A stretch of DNA of 26,447 bases from an uncultured Prevotella sp. (lineage in GTDB: Bacteria > Bacteroidota > Bacteroidia > Bacteroidales > Bacteroidaceae). How positions within the stretch are numbered: position 1 is the stretch's first letter; every line of letters starts with the position of its first letter. The notes under the pieces were generated by a model. That model saw only the letters and a program-made list of their open reading frames with translations. It had not been told where the DNA came from and ran no database searches. The stretch covers positions 1-26,447 of the forward strand of contig CALFUF010000141.1 in assembly GCA_937916405.1 (NCBI GenBank). Reading direction: 5' to 3'. Made by a program: the position numbers and the translations under genes. Shown here in pieces: positions 15,131 through 24,475 of the stretch.

Positions 15131-16309
15131 ATGAAAAACCTAAAGAAATCTTTATTAGGATGCAGTGTTGCTTTAGCTTTATTTTCTGCATGTAACTCAG
15201 GTGAGCAGTCAGCTCTTACAGTATCAGGACTGGACCCAGTTAAGTTTGATACAGTGATTAACGAGAAACCCGTGAAGCTTTTCGTCTTGAAGAATCAAAA
15301 CGGAATGGAAGTTTGTATCACCAACTATGGTGGTCGTGTGGTTAGCTTAGTAGTGCCTGACAAGGATGGCAAACCTACTGATGTGATTTTGGGATTTGAC
15401 AATATCGCCCAATATGCCGACACATTGAATTCCCCATCCGACTATGGATCATCAGTAGGTCGCTATGCCAATCGCATTAAAGAAGGTAAGTTTGTTTTGA
15501 ATGACACAACTTATCAGTTAAAGAGGAATGATGGTCCCAACTGCCTGCATGGTGGTGGAAATTCTGGTTGGATGCACCAAGTATATGATGCAGAACAGAT
15601 TGGCGATTCTATACTTAAACTGACTATTATTGCAGATGATGGCGAGAATGGATTCCCAGGTAAAATTACTGCCGTTACCACATATAAAGTAACGTCTAAT
15701 AACACATTAGATATGACATGGGAGGCTGAGACAGACAAGCCTACCATTATCAATCAGACGAACCACAATTATTATAACCTGAATGGTGATTTCACACAAC
15801 CCGGCTATGATATGGTTTTATATGTGAATGCCGACAATTTCACACCAAGTGATAAACTTTATATTCCAACAGGTGAGATAAAATCTGTAGAAGGTACAGC
15901 CATGGACTTCCGCACTCCACATGCCTTGGGCGATAGCATCAAGTCTAATTTTGACCAAATCCAAAATGCTACCGGTTACGACCATAATTACTGTCTAAAC
16001 ACATATAAGGACGGCAAAGGTGATGACACACAGGTATGTGCTAGTCTTTACTCTCCAAAGACAGGTATTTTCATGGAAATGTATACTAACGAACCTGGTG
16101 TGCAAGTGTATTCCGGGAACTTCCAAGGTGTAGGTCGTGATGCGGAGATTACACGTAAGCACGGACTTAAATATCCAAAACATGTCAGTGTATGCTTGGA
16201 AAGTCAGAAATATCCTGACAGCCCTAATCACCCAGAATGGGCTTCCCCTGTGCTAAATCCTGGTGAGAAATATTACAGCCATGCTGCATACAAGTTCTCC
16301 ATTAAATAG
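15131..16309 (+). CDS. Aldose 1-epimerase, exported lipoprotein
   Basis: This second mutarotase has 392 residues and a lipoprotein signal: KK, a hydrophobic core, and the lipobox FSA-Cys21 followed by NSGEQS. It should therefore sit in the cell envelope instead of the cytoplasm. GalM residues are present: GRYANRI (110-116), RNDGPNCLHGG (132-142), catalytic His212 in NQTNHNYYNL, GYDHNYCL (282-289) and catalytic Glu357 in VCLESQKYPD. It heads the arabinose operon, so its substrate is probably arabinose released outside the inner membrane, supplying the anomer preferred by the symporter encoded 44 nt downstream. It clearly differs from the cytoplasmic GalM at 11381, so this is not a recent duplication. 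The arabinose preference is inferred. Confidence 0.9.
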   Translation: MKNLKKSLLGCSVALALFSACNSGEQSALTVSGLDPVKFDTVINEKPVKLFVLKNQNGMEVCITNYGGRVVSLVVPDKDGKPTDVILGFDNIAQYADTLNSPSDYGSSVGRYANRIKEGKFVLNDTTYQLKRNDGPNCLHGGGNSGWMHQVYDAEQIGDSILKLTIIADDGENGFPGKITAVTTYKVTSNNTLDMTWEAETDKPTIINQTNHNYYNLNGDFTQPGYDMVLYVNADNFTPSDKLYIPTGEIKSVEGTAMDFRTPHALGDSIKSNFDQIQNATGYDHNYCLNTYKDGKGDDTQVCASLYSPKTGIFMEMYTNEPGVQVYSGNFQGVGRDAEITRKHGLKYPKHVSVCLESQKYPDSPNHPEWASPVLNPGEKYYSHAAYKFSIK

Positions 16310-16353
16310 TATTTCAAGAATTATCCTCAAACATTATTAAATAATAAATAACC

Positions 16354-18315
16354 ATGAATAGTATTTCACAAGCTATTAGTCAGTCTGGATTCCAGACTAT
16401 TGACTTTGTCATTCTCGTCTGCTATCTCATTCTGTTGGTATGTCTTGGTCTGTTCCTTTCACGCAACAAGGACGGAAAAGAGAAAAGTGCCAACGATTAT
16501 TTCTTAGCAGGTAACACCCTAACTTGGTGGGCTGTAGGTGCTTCACTAATTGCCGCTAACATTTCTGCCGAACAGTTCATTGGCATGTCCGGAACTGGAT
16601 TCCGTGATGGTATTGCCATTGCAGCATATGAAGTGATGGCAGCTATCACACTGGTTGTTATCGGTAAGTTCTTGCTACCAGTGATGCTTGATCGTAAGAT
16701 TTTCACTATCCCCCAGTTCCTTCGTGAACGTTATAACGATGGTGTTGGTCTTGCATTCTCTATCTTATGGCTTTTCCTTTATGTCTTTGTCAATCTGACC
16801 TCTGTGGCATGGTTGGGAGCTCTTGCAATTGAACAGATTCTTGGTCTGCAAGGTATTATCGTTGACATGATGGGATTCCAGATTTCCATCCGTATGATCA
16901 TCGTATTGCTTCTCTTTGTCATTGCTGGTGTATACTCCATCTATGGTGGTCTTGCTTCCGTTGCATGGACAGATGTGATGCAAGTAACCTTCCTTGTAGG
17001 TGGTGGTTTGATTACTGCTTATGTGGCATTGTCTTCTATGGGAGAAATCCTTGGAACAGACGCTTTGGGCGCGCTGAGACAAGTCTATCATGACATGACG
17101 ACAGGTGCTAATGCCCAGGATGTTCATTTCCACTTGATTATCCAGCAAAGTCACAATGCGGAAGCTTATAGTAATGTCCCCGGTATTGCCGCTGTAGTAG
17201 GTGGTGTGTGGCTGACTAACCTCGGTTACTGGGGTTTCAATCAATACATCATTCAGAAGGGTCTGGCAGCTAAGAGTATTGATGAGGCACAGAAAGGTCT
17301 CGTATTTGCCGGTTTCCTGAAAATTCTCATTCCATTCATCGTCGTTCTCCCAGGTATTTGCGCTTACTATATCATGGGTAACGAAGACACTTTCCGTTCC
17401 ATGAATCTGGCAGGAGAGATTAACGTTGCTGATGATGCATATCCTTGGCTTATTCGCAACTTCACTCCGACAGGTATCAAAGGATTAAGCTTTGCGGCAC
17501 TTGCAGCAGCCATCATCAGTTCACTGGCTTCTATGTTTAATAGCACCTCTACCCTCTTCACGATGGATATCTACAAGAAGTATATCAACAAAGATGCAAA
17601 AGATAAACAATTGGTAAACGTAGGACGCATCACCTCTGTTTGCGCACTGCTTATAGCCCTTGTTGCTGTGAAACCATTGTTGGGAGGACTCGACCAAGCA
17701 TTCCAGTATATTCAGGAATACTCTGGGTTCATTTATCCTGGTATTATCACAGTCTTTGGTCTCGGTCTTCTATGGAAGCGCGCTTCTTCACGTGCAGCGG
17801 TATGGACAGCTATCCTTACCATCCCCATGGGTGTACTCTTTAAAGTGTTCTTCCCAGAGGTTCCATTCCAGTTCCGCGCCGGTAATATCTTTATTATCCT
17901 TGTTACCTTCTTCATCTATGTCAGCTACTATGACAAGAATTATGTCAAGGCAGAGGAGGTTAGCAAGAAAGACCAGATGCAGATGTACTGGTGGGCTCGT
18001 GTGCTCGGTATCGCAGGCTTGTTCTTCATCTTCTTGGCTGGTGCACAGTGGCTCATTGACACCTCCAATGCCGTAGACATGCCCGATCAGAATATGGCAG
18101 ACTATCTTGGTGACATTGGTTTCCAGGCTTTCATCTTCTTCGGAGTACTGGTAGGTGTTAATTCCATATGGCTTAGAAGTAATGCCCGTGACGGTATTAA
18201 AGACCCGAAGGCTCTTCCTATCAAACTGGAACTGTTCAGGACCAGTAAGGGTTACACTTATGGAGCCATTGGTATTGCTGTCATCACGTTTGTACTTTAC
18301 GCTGTTCTTTGGTAA
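16354..18315 (+). CDS. Sodium/sugar symporter (SSS family), probable L-arabinose importer
   Basis: The 653-residue inner-membrane protein has about 14 hydrophobic segments and SSS-family features: NDYFLAGNTLTWWAVGASLIAANIS (48-72), where the sodium site and sugar pathway begin; SAEQFIGMSGTG; YSIYGGLASVAWTDVMQ (about 194-210); and AALAAAIISSLASMFNSTSTLFTMD (about 386-410), the sodium-site helix TM8. It resembles vSGLT-like carriers, which import galactose, glucose or related sugars with Na+. Its place between the exported epimerase and araR and the rest of the arabinose genes makes L-arabinose the likely substrate. B. thetaiotaomicron has a comparable symporter in its arabinose locus. No binding-protein-dependent ABC importer is present. 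Confidence 0.9.
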   Translation: MNSISQAISQSGFQTIDFVILVCYLILLVCLGLFLSRNKDGKEKSANDYFLAGNTLTWWAVGASLIAANISAEQFIGMSGTGFRDGIAIAAYEVMAAITLVVIGKFLLPVMLDRKIFTIPQFLRERYNDGVGLAFSILWLFLYVFVNLTSVAWLGALAIEQILGLQGIIVDMMGFQISIRMIIVLLLFVIAGVYSIYGGLASVAWTDVMQVTFLVGGGLITAYVALSSMGEILGTDALGALRQVYHDMTTGANAQDVHFHLIIQQSHNAEAYSNVPGIAAVVGGVWLTNLGYWGFNQYIIQKGLAAKSIDEAQKGLVFAGFLKILIPFIVVLPGICAYYIMGNEDTFRSMNLAGEINVADDAYPWLIRNFTPTGIKGLSFAALAAAIISSLASMFNSTSTLFTMDIYKKYINKDAKDKQLVNVGRITSVCALLIALVAVKPLLGGLDQAFQYIQEYSGFIYPGIITVFGLGLLWKRASSRAAVWTAILTIPMGVLFKVFFPEVPFQFRAGNIFIILVTFFIYVSYYDKNYVKAEEVSKKDQMQMYWWARVLGIAGLFFIFLAGAQWLIDTSNAVDMPDQNMADYLGDIGFQAFIFFGVLVGVNSIWLRSNARDGIKDPKALPIKLELFRTSKGYTYGAIGIAVITFVLYAVLW

Positions 18316-18327
18316 TACAACAAGATA

Positions 18328-19005
18328 ATGACAACGTTCTATTCAGAATTTCAAAAGATATTTGTCTCTGTCGATTGTATCATCTTCGGCTTTGAGGAAA
18401 ATAAGTTGAAGGTACTGATTGGCAAGCGAAAAATGGATCCAGGCCGTGGCGAATGGAGTCTCTATGGAGGCTTTGTTCGCCTCGGTGAGAGCGTTGATGA
18501 CGCGGCTCTTCGCACCCTTTTCGAATTGACTGGTATGCGAAATGTCTATATGCGTCAAGTAGGTGCTTTCGGTAATGTTGACCGTGACCCAGGAGAGCGG
18601 GTAATCTCTATTGCTTATTATGCACTCATCAATGTCAATGACTATGATGACCGCCTTCGTCAAGAACATGGTGTTGAATGGGTGGATATAGAAGAGATGC
18701 CCTCACTCTATTCCGATCATCGTGAAATGGTCAACAAAGCCCGAATGTTGATGAAAGAGAAGATCAAGACAGAGCCTGTAGGATTCCGTTTGCTCCCATC
18801 TTTATTCACATTAAGTCAACTTCAGCGTCTTTATGAGGCTGTGAATGGCGAGGAACTTGACAAACGTAACTTCCGGAAGCGTATCAAGGAGATGGATTAT
18901 ATAGAGAAAACTGACCTAATAGACAAATCTGGTTCAAAACGAGGGGCATTTCTCTATCGTTTCAACAGACATGTCTATAATGAAGATCCCAACTTTAAAT
19001 TATAA
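18328..19005 (+). CDS. araR: AraR, Nudix-domain transcriptional repressor of arabinose use
   Basis: The 225-residue protein has an N-terminal Nudix fold (about 10-145) and a C-terminal winged HTH (about 150-225, FRLLPSLFTLSQLQRLYEAV, then KRGAFLYRF). This is the layout of the NrtR superfamily. In B. thetaiotaomicron the member in the arabinose locus, AraR, is a repressor released by L-arabinose. The Nudix box at 47-70 reads GGFVRLGESVDDAALRTLFE then LTG, so the REuxEE catalytic core is lost and hydrolase activity is not expected. That fits a pure ligand sensor. The gene lies inside the operon it probably controls, 12 nt after the symporter and 4 nt before araD, which implies autoregulation. 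An ADP-ribose-sensing NrtR is the alternative, but the context argues against it. Confidence 0.9.
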   Translation: MTTFYSEFQKIFVSVDCIIFGFEENKLKVLIGKRKMDPGRGEWSLYGGFVRLGESVDDAALRTLFELTGMRNVYMRQVGAFGNVDRDPGERVISIAYYALINVNDYDDRLRQEHGVEWVDIEEMPSLYSDHREMVNKARMLMKEKIKTEPVGFRLLPSLFTLSQLQRLYEAVNGEELDKRNFRKRIKEMDYIEKTDLIDKSGSKRGAFLYRFNRHVYNEDPNFKL

Positions 19006-19009
19006 TATT

Positions 19010-19708
19010 ATGTTAGAAGAACTGAAAGAAAAAGTATTTCGCGCCAATCTCGATTTGGTGAAGCACAACCTTGTGATATACACATGGGGTAACGTTTCTG
19101 GTATTGACCGTGAGAAAGGCTTAGTAGTTATCAAACCATCAGGTGTAGACTATGATCACATGAAAGCATCTGACATGGTCGTAGTAGACTTACAGACTGG
19201 TAAAGTTGTTGAGGGAGACTTAAATCCTTCATCAGACACGCCTACTCACTTAGTATTATATCGCGCCTTCCCACAGATTGGTGGTGTGGTGCATACCCAC
19301 TCCACTTATGCTACCGCATGGGCTCAGGCTGGTAAGGATATTCCTAACATTGGTACTACTCATGCAGACTACTTCCATGACGAAATTCCATGCACTTATG
19401 ATATGACAGAGGATCAGATGGCAGAGTATGAGTATAATACAGGTGTTGTTATTGTCAACCGCATCGAGGCAGGAAATATCAATCCCGTACATACCCCTGG
19501 CGTGTTGGTAAAGAACCATGGTCCTTTCTCATGGGGTAAAGATCCAGACAATGCCGTTTATAATGCCGTTGTGATGGAGCAAGTGGCAAAGATGGCTTTC
19601 GTATCTTTCTCTGTGAATCCCAATACGACGATGAATCCTTTGCTGATTGAGAAACATTTCAGTCGTAAACATGGTCCTAATGCTTATTATGGACAAAAGA
19701 AAAAATAA
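19010..19708 (+). CDS. araD: L-ribulose-5-phosphate 4-epimerase
   Basis: It converts L-ribulose 5-phosphate to D-xylulose 5-phosphate, the last step before the pentose phosphate pathway. I place the start at the ATG at 19010, giving 232 residues beginning MLEELKEKVFRANL, which lines up with E. coli AraD (MLEDLKRQV). A longer frame from 18971 would overlap araR and adds 13 residues with no counterpart. Zinc-site and catalytic residues of class II aldolase/epimerases are visible: SSDTPTH (74-80, Asp76), VVHTHS with His95 and His97, TTHADYF (116-122), KNHGPFSWGK with His170, and the C-terminal KHGPNAYYGQ. Length and motifs are normal. Confidence 0.95.
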   Translation: MLEELKEKVFRANLDLVKHNLVIYTWGNVSGIDREKGLVVIKPSGVDYDHMKASDMVVVDLQTGKVVEGDLNPSSDTPTHLVLYRAFPQIGGVVHTHSTYATAWAQAGKDIPNIGTTHADYFHDEIPCTYDMTEDQMAEYEYNTGVVIVNRIEAGNINPVHTPGVLVKNHGPFSWGKDPDNAVYNAVVMEQVAKMAFVSFSVNPNTTMNPLLIEKHFSRKHGPNAYYGQKKK

Positions 19709-19740
19709 ACATAACTAATAACTACAAAAAACTTATAACG

Positions 19741-21279
19741 ATGAACGCATTTGATAATTATGAGATATGGTGGGTAACTGGTGCACAGTTGCTCTACGGA
19801 GGTGATGCTGTAGTATCTGTCGATGGTCACTCAAAGGAAATGGTGGATGGCTTGAACAACAGCGGCAATATCCCCGTAAAAGTAGTATATAAAGGAACAG
19901 CTAACAGCTCTAACGAAGTAGAGGCTGTGATGAAAGCTGCCAACAACGACGAGAAGTGTATTGGTGTTATCACATGGATGCATACCTTCTCTCCTGCCAA
20001 GATGTGGATTAAGGGTCTGCAAGATTTGCAGAAGCCATTACTCCACTTCCACACCCAGTACAACGCAGAGATTCCCTGGGAGACGATGGACATGGACTTC
20101 ATGAACCTCAATCAGAGTGCTCATGGTGATATTGAATTTGGTCATATCTGTACCCGTATGCGTGTTCCCCGCAAGGTTGTTTGCGGCTACTGGAAGAACG
20201 AGGAAGCACAGAAGAAGATTGCTGTATGGGCACGTGTTGCAGCTGGTGTTGCTGATGCTAAGAATGTACGCTGTCTGATGTTCGGTATGAACATGAATAA
20301 TGTTGCCGTAACGGATGGTGACCGAGTAGAGTTTGAACAGCGCTTGGGCTACCATGTAGACTACTACCCCGTCAGCTCTTTGATGGACTACTTCAAGAAA
20401 GTAACTGATGCCGAGGCAGATGCTCTGGTAGAAGAGTACAAGAAGGAGTACACCATTAAGATTGACGAGTCAGGAGAGCAGGTATATTGGGAGAAGGTGA
20501 AGAATGCCGCCAAGGCAGAGATTGCTCTTCGCCGAGTTTTGAAGGACGAGGGCGCAACAGCCTTCACCACCAACTTCGATGACCTTGGTGATGCGGATAT
20601 CAACGATCCTAACTTTGTGGGCTTCGACCAGATTCCAGGACTTGCCTCACAACGTCTGATGGCAGAGGGTATTGGTTTTGGTGCAGAAGGAGACTGGAAG
20701 ACAGCTTGTCTTTATCGTACCGTATGGGTCATCTCACAAGGACTGCCCACAGGATGCTCTTTCTTAGAGGACTACACCCTCAACTTCGCCGGTGACCGTA
20801 GCTCTTGCCTGCAAAGTCATATGTTGGAAGTTTGTCCGCTTATCGCTGTTGACAAACCTAAACTGGAAGTTCATTTCCTTGGTATCGGCATTCGTAAGCA
20901 GCAGACCGCACGTCTTGTCTTCACCTCAAAGGTTGGTCGAGGAATCAAGGCTACTGTTGTTGACCTCGGCAATCGTTTCCGTTTGATTTCCCAAGAGGTA
21001 GAGTGTATTGAGCCTAAACCAATGCCCAACCTTCCTGTTGCTTCTGCCCTATGGGTACCACAACCAACCTTCGAGATTGGTGCCGGCGCATGGATTCTCG
21101 CTGGTGGCACACACCATAGCGCATTCTCCTACGACATTACTGAGGAGTATTGGGAGGATTTTGCTGAGATGCTCGGTATCGAATATGTCAAGATTAACAA
21201 GGACACTAAGACTTACGAGTTCAAGCAGCAATTGCAGAATAATGAGATTTATTACATGTTAAACAAAGCCCTAAAGTAA
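19741..21279 (+). CDS. araA: L-arabinose isomerase
   Basis: It isomerises L-arabinose to L-ribulose in the cytoplasm with Mn2+. The 512-residue protein aligns by eye with E. coli AraA (500 residues) along its length. Metal and catalytic residues are in place: Glu316 in GAEGDWKTA, Glu343 in SFLEDYTLNF, His360 in QSHMLEVCP and His458/459 in LAGGTHHSAFS. Other landmarks are EIWWVTGAQLLYG at the N-terminus and HFHTQYNAEIPW (102-113). It sits 32 nt after araD and 1 nt before the kinase gene, in the core of the operon. Confidence 0.97.
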   Translation: MNAFDNYEIWWVTGAQLLYGGDAVVSVDGHSKEMVDGLNNSGNIPVKVVYKGTANSSNEVEAVMKAANNDEKCIGVITWMHTFSPAKMWIKGLQDLQKPLLHFHTQYNAEIPWETMDMDFMNLNQSAHGDIEFGHICTRMRVPRKVVCGYWKNEEAQKKIAVWARVAAGVADAKNVRCLMFGMNMNNVAVTDGDRVEFEQRLGYHVDYYPVSSLMDYFKKVTDAEADALVEEYKKEYTIKIDESGEQVYWEKVKNAAKAEIALRRVLKDEGATAFTTNFDDLGDADINDPNFVGFDQIPGLASQRLMAEGIGFGAEGDWKTACLYRTVWVISQGLPTGCSFLEDYTLNFAGDRSSCLQSHMLEVCPLIAVDKPKLEVHFLGIGIRKQQTARLVFTSKVGRGIKATVVDLGNRFRLISQEVECIEPKPMPNLPVASALWVPQPTFEIGAGAWILAGGTHHSAFSYDITEEYWEDFAEMLGIEYVKINKDTKTYEFKQQLQNNEIYYMLNKALK

Positions 21280-21280
21280 A

Positions 21281-22867
21281 ATGAACGCAAAACAGACGAT
21301 AGAAGCGGGTAAGTCAATACTCGGTATAGAGTTTGGATCTACTCGCATAAAGGCGGTCCTCATTGACGAGGAGAACAATCCTATTGCCCAAGGTTCCCAT
21401 GAATGGGAAAACCAACTCGTTGACGGACTTTGGACTTATTCCACGGAGGCTATCTGGTATGGTCTGCAAGACTGTTACGCAGAACTCCGCAAGGATGTGC
21501 AGAAGCAGTATGACTGTGAGATTGAGACACTTGCAGCCATTGGCTTTAGTGCCATGATGCACGGTTATATGGCTTTCAATGAGCAACAGCAGATTCTCGT
21601 ACCTTTCCGTACTTGGCGTAATACCAATACAGGCAAGGCTGCCGCAGAACTCTCCAAACTCTTCAATTACAACATCCCTCTCCGTTGGAGCATCAGCCAT
21701 CTCTATGAGGCTATTCTCGACAATGAGGAGCATGTGAAGGATATCAAATATTTGACCACCCTTGCCGGCTATGTTCACTGGCAGGTGACGGGTCAGTTTG
21801 TCCTCGGTGTTGGTGACGCTTCAGGTATGATACCTGTCGACCCCACTACCAAGACTTATGATGCCACGATGGTGAAGAAGTTCAATGAGTTGATTGCCCC
21901 AAAGGGGGTTTCTTGGAAACTCCTCGACATCCTTCCTAAATCTCTGAATGCAGGTGAGAATGCTGGTTTCCTGACTCCAGAGGGTGCTCAGAAACTCGAT
22001 GTCAGCGGACACCTGAAGGCTGGTATCCCCGTATGTCCTCCAGAGGGCGACGCTGGTACTGGTATGGTTGCCACCAATGCCGTCAAGCAGCGTACAGGTA
22101 ACGTCAGTGCGGGAACCTCCTCATTCTCTATGATTGTCTTGGAGAAGGAGTTATCGAAACCTTACGAGATGATTGACATGGTGACAACACCCGATGGCAG
22201 TCTCGTGGCAATGGTACACTGTAATAACTGCACCAGCGACATCAACGCATGGGTAAGTCTCTTTAAGGAGTACCAGCAACTGTTGGGTGTACCCGTTGAT
22301 ATGAACGACCTGTATGGCAAGTTGTTCAATAAGGCATTAGAGGGTGATGGCGACTGTGGCGGTCTGATGGCATTCAACTATGTCAGCGGTGAGCCTGTCA
22401 CAGGTCTCAGCGAGGGACGTCCCCTATTCATCCGCTCCGCCAATGATAAGTTCAATCTCGCCAACTTCATGCGTGCCCACCTCTATGGTGCTATCAGCGT
22501 CTTGAAGATTGGTAATGACATCCTGTTCAAAGAGGAGAAAATCAAAGTAGACCGCATTACTGGTCATGGTGGCTATTTTAAGACATCTGGCGTAGGACAG
22601 CGTATGCTTGCCGCTGCACTTAACTCTCCCATCTCTGTCATGGAGACTGCTGGAGAAGGTGGCGCTTGGGGTATCGCCCTACTCGCAGGATACCTTATTA
22701 ATAATAAAGGTAAGAACCTCGCCGACTATCTCGAAGAGGTCGTCTTCGCTGGCAATACGGGTGTGTCTATCGCTCCCACTGCAGAGGATGTGGAAGGCTT
22801 CGAGAAGTATATCGAGAACTACAAACGCTGTCTGCCTGTAGAACAGAGTGCTGTGGATAATAAGTAA
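21281..22867 (+). CDS. araB: FGGY-family L-ribulokinase (AraB/AraK function)
   Basis: It is a 528-residue sugar kinase with the FGGY/ASKHA fold: phosphate-1 loop GIEFGSTRIKAVLIDEEN (14-31), hinge and adenosine-binding region TGNVSAGTSSFSMIV (about 271-285), and the C-terminal VDRITGHGGYFKTSGVGQR (about 428-446) with AGEGGAWGIALLAGYL. It is not the 566-residue E. coli AraB type and resembles the xylulokinase-like branch more closely. Since it lies 1 nt after araA and with araD in one operon, it most likely phosphorylates L-ribulose. Bacteroides use a comparable non-orthologous kinase at this step. The symbol is assigned on function. A xylulokinase activity cannot be excluded from sequence alone. 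Confidence 0.85.
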   Translation: MNAKQTIEAGKSILGIEFGSTRIKAVLIDEENNPIAQGSHEWENQLVDGLWTYSTEAIWYGLQDCYAELRKDVQKQYDCEIETLAAIGFSAMMHGYMAFNEQQQILVPFRTWRNTNTGKAAAELSKLFNYNIPLRWSISHLYEAILDNEEHVKDIKYLTTLAGYVHWQVTGQFVLGVGDASGMIPVDPTTKTYDATMVKKFNELIAPKGVSWKLLDILPKSLNAGENAGFLTPEGAQKLDVSGHLKAGIPVCPPEGDAGTGMVATNAVKQRTGNVSAGTSSFSMIVLEKELSKPYEMIDMVTTPDGSLVAMVHCNNCTSDINAWVSLFKEYQQLLGVPVDMNDLYGKLFNKALEGDGDCGGLMAFNYVSGEPVTGLSEGRPLFIRSANDKFNLANFMRAHLYGAISVLKIGNDILFKEEKIKVDRITGHGGYFKTSGVGQRMLAAALNSPISVMETAGEGGAWGIALLAGYLINNKGKNLADYLEEVVFAGNTGVSIAPTAEDVEGFEKYIENYKRCLPVEQSAVDNK

Positions 22868-22882
22868 TGAATCGTGTCTTTT

Positions 22883-24475
22883 ATGAAGAAAATACTATTT
22901 TCCATTGTCTTTGTCAGCGCAATGACCCTATCGGCATCAGCCGCTGATGTGGTAAGGGTAACCGTGCATGCCGACCAACCTGGTGAGAAAATCAATCGTG
23001 AGATATACGGACAGTTCTCTGAGCATTTAGGCTCTTGCATCTATGGTGGGCTCTGGGTTGGTGCCAACTCCCCTATTGCCAATATCAATGGTTATCGCAA
23101 GGATGTCTTTGAAGCCTTGAAGAAACTGCAGATACCCGTACTCCGTTGGCCTGGCGGCTGCTTTGCCGACGATTATCACTGGATGGACGGTATCGGACCT
23201 CAGAGTCAGCGTCCCTCTCTGCGTAACAACAACTGGGGTGGTACGATAGAGGACAATTCTTTTGGTACCCATGAGTTCCTGAATCTTTGTGAGATGCTCA
23301 ACTGCGAACCCTATATCAGTGGTAATGTAGGTAGTGGCACGGTCAAGGAGATGGCACAATGGGTAGAGTATATGACCAGTGACGGTGATACGCCCATGGC
23401 TCGTCTGCGTCGACAGAACGGTCGTGATAAGGCTTGGCATGTGAAGTATTTTGGTATTGGCAACGAAGCATGGGGCTGTGGTGGTAATATGACACCAGAG
23501 TACTATTCCGACGAGTATCGTAAATTCAACACCTACTTGCGTGACCAGGGTGCCAACAAACTCTATCGCATTGCGAGTGGTGCCTCTGATTATGACTATA
23601 ACTGGACCAGTGTACTGATGGATAAGATTGGCAACCGTATGCAGGGTGTCAGTCTGCACTACTATACCTGTTCCGGCTGGGACGGCTCTAAAGGATCTGC
23701 AATCAACTTCAACAACGATCAGTATTACTGGGCATTAGGTAAGTGCTTGGAGATTGAGGATGTCATCAAGAAGCACAAGGCGATCATGGACGAGAAAGAC
23801 CCTAAGCACCAAGTAGGATTACTGGTTGACGAATGGGGAACTTGGTGGGACGAGGAGCCGGGAACTATTCCCGGTCACCTTTATCAGCAGAATGCTCTTC
23901 GTGATGCCTTCGTAGCAGCCTTGTCACTCAATGTGTTCCATCGCCATACCGACCGTGTGAAGATGGCGAATATCGCACAGGTGGTTAATGTGCTCCAGTC
24001 GATGATACTTACCGATCAGGAAGGAACAGGTCATATGGTGTTGACCCCCACCTATCATGTCTTTGAGATGTACACCCCGTTCCAGGAGGCGACTTACCTG
24101 CCTGTTGACCTCGATAGCGAGATTATTCAAGTCAGCAAAGCATATTTCAAGGAGAAGGAGAATGCCAAGGATGCTGGTTATCGTCCTCTCCCACTCCTCT
24201 CTGCATCTGCTGCCAAGACGAAGGATGGTAATATTGTAGTGGCTCTCACCAATGTCAGTCTCAACCAAGACAAGACCGTTGAACTCCAATTAGAGGGATA
24301 TACGGCAAAGACTGTCAGTGGTCGTATCCTGACTTCCAAGAAGGTGGATGACTATAATGACTTTAACAACCCTAACAAAGTCGCACCCACAGACTTCAAG
24401 AATGCTAAGTTGAAGAAGAACGTTCTGACCATCAATATTCCTGCAAAGAGTCTTGTAGTACTTTGCGTGAAATAA
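22883..24475 (+). CDS. Exported GH51 alpha-L-arabinofuranosidase
   Basis: The enzyme removes terminal arabinofuranose from arabinan or arabinoxylan oligosaccharides. I start at the ATG at 22883 (530 residues), because MKKILFSIVFVSAMTLSASA is a normal signal peptide with a cut near ASA-AD. A GTG three codons upstream (22874) is less likely. GH51 features are IYGQFSEHLGSCIYGG (41-56), LRWPGGCFADDYHW (87-100), the acid/base Glu195 in FGIGNEAWGCGGN and the nucleophile Glu317 in LLVDEWGTWW, then a C-terminal beta domain. No lipobox is present, so it should be periplasmic. It supplies the arabinose that the symporter and isomerase use. The stop codon overlaps the next gene's ATG (TAATG). Confidence 0.93.
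   Translation: MKKILFSIVFVSAMTLSASAADVVRVTVHADQPGEKINREIYGQFSEHLGSCIYGGLWVGANSPIANINGYRKDVFEALKKLQIPVLRWPGGCFADDYHWMDGIGPQSQRPSLRNNNWGGTIEDNSFGTHEFLNLCEMLNCEPYISGNVGSGTVKEMAQWVEYMTSDGDTPMARLRRQNGRDKAWHVKYFGIGNEAWGCGGNMTPEYYSDEYRKFNTYLRDQGANKLYRIASGASDYDYNWTSVLMDKIGNRMQGVSLHYYTCSGWDGSKGSAINFNNDQYYWALGKCLEIEDVIKKHKAIMDEKDPKHQVGLLVDEWGTWWDEEPGTIPGHLYQQNALRDAFVAALSLNVFHRHTDRVKMANIAQVVNVLQSMILTDQEGTGHMVLTPTYHVFEMYTPFQEATYLPVDLDSEIIQVSKAYFKEKENAKDAGYRPLPLLSASAAKTKDGNIVVALTNVSLNQDKTVELQLEGYTAKTVSGRILTSKKVDDYNDFNNPNKVAPTDFKNAKLKKNVLTINIPAKSLVVLCVK

Noticed and set aside
18971..19009. Upstream start for araD
   Set aside because: It would overlap araR by 35 nt and add residues absent from AraD proteins; the ATG at 19010 matches the family N-terminus.
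22874..22882. GTG start for the arabinofuranosidase
   Set aside because: The ATG at 22883 gives a clean signal peptide and is only three codons downstream.
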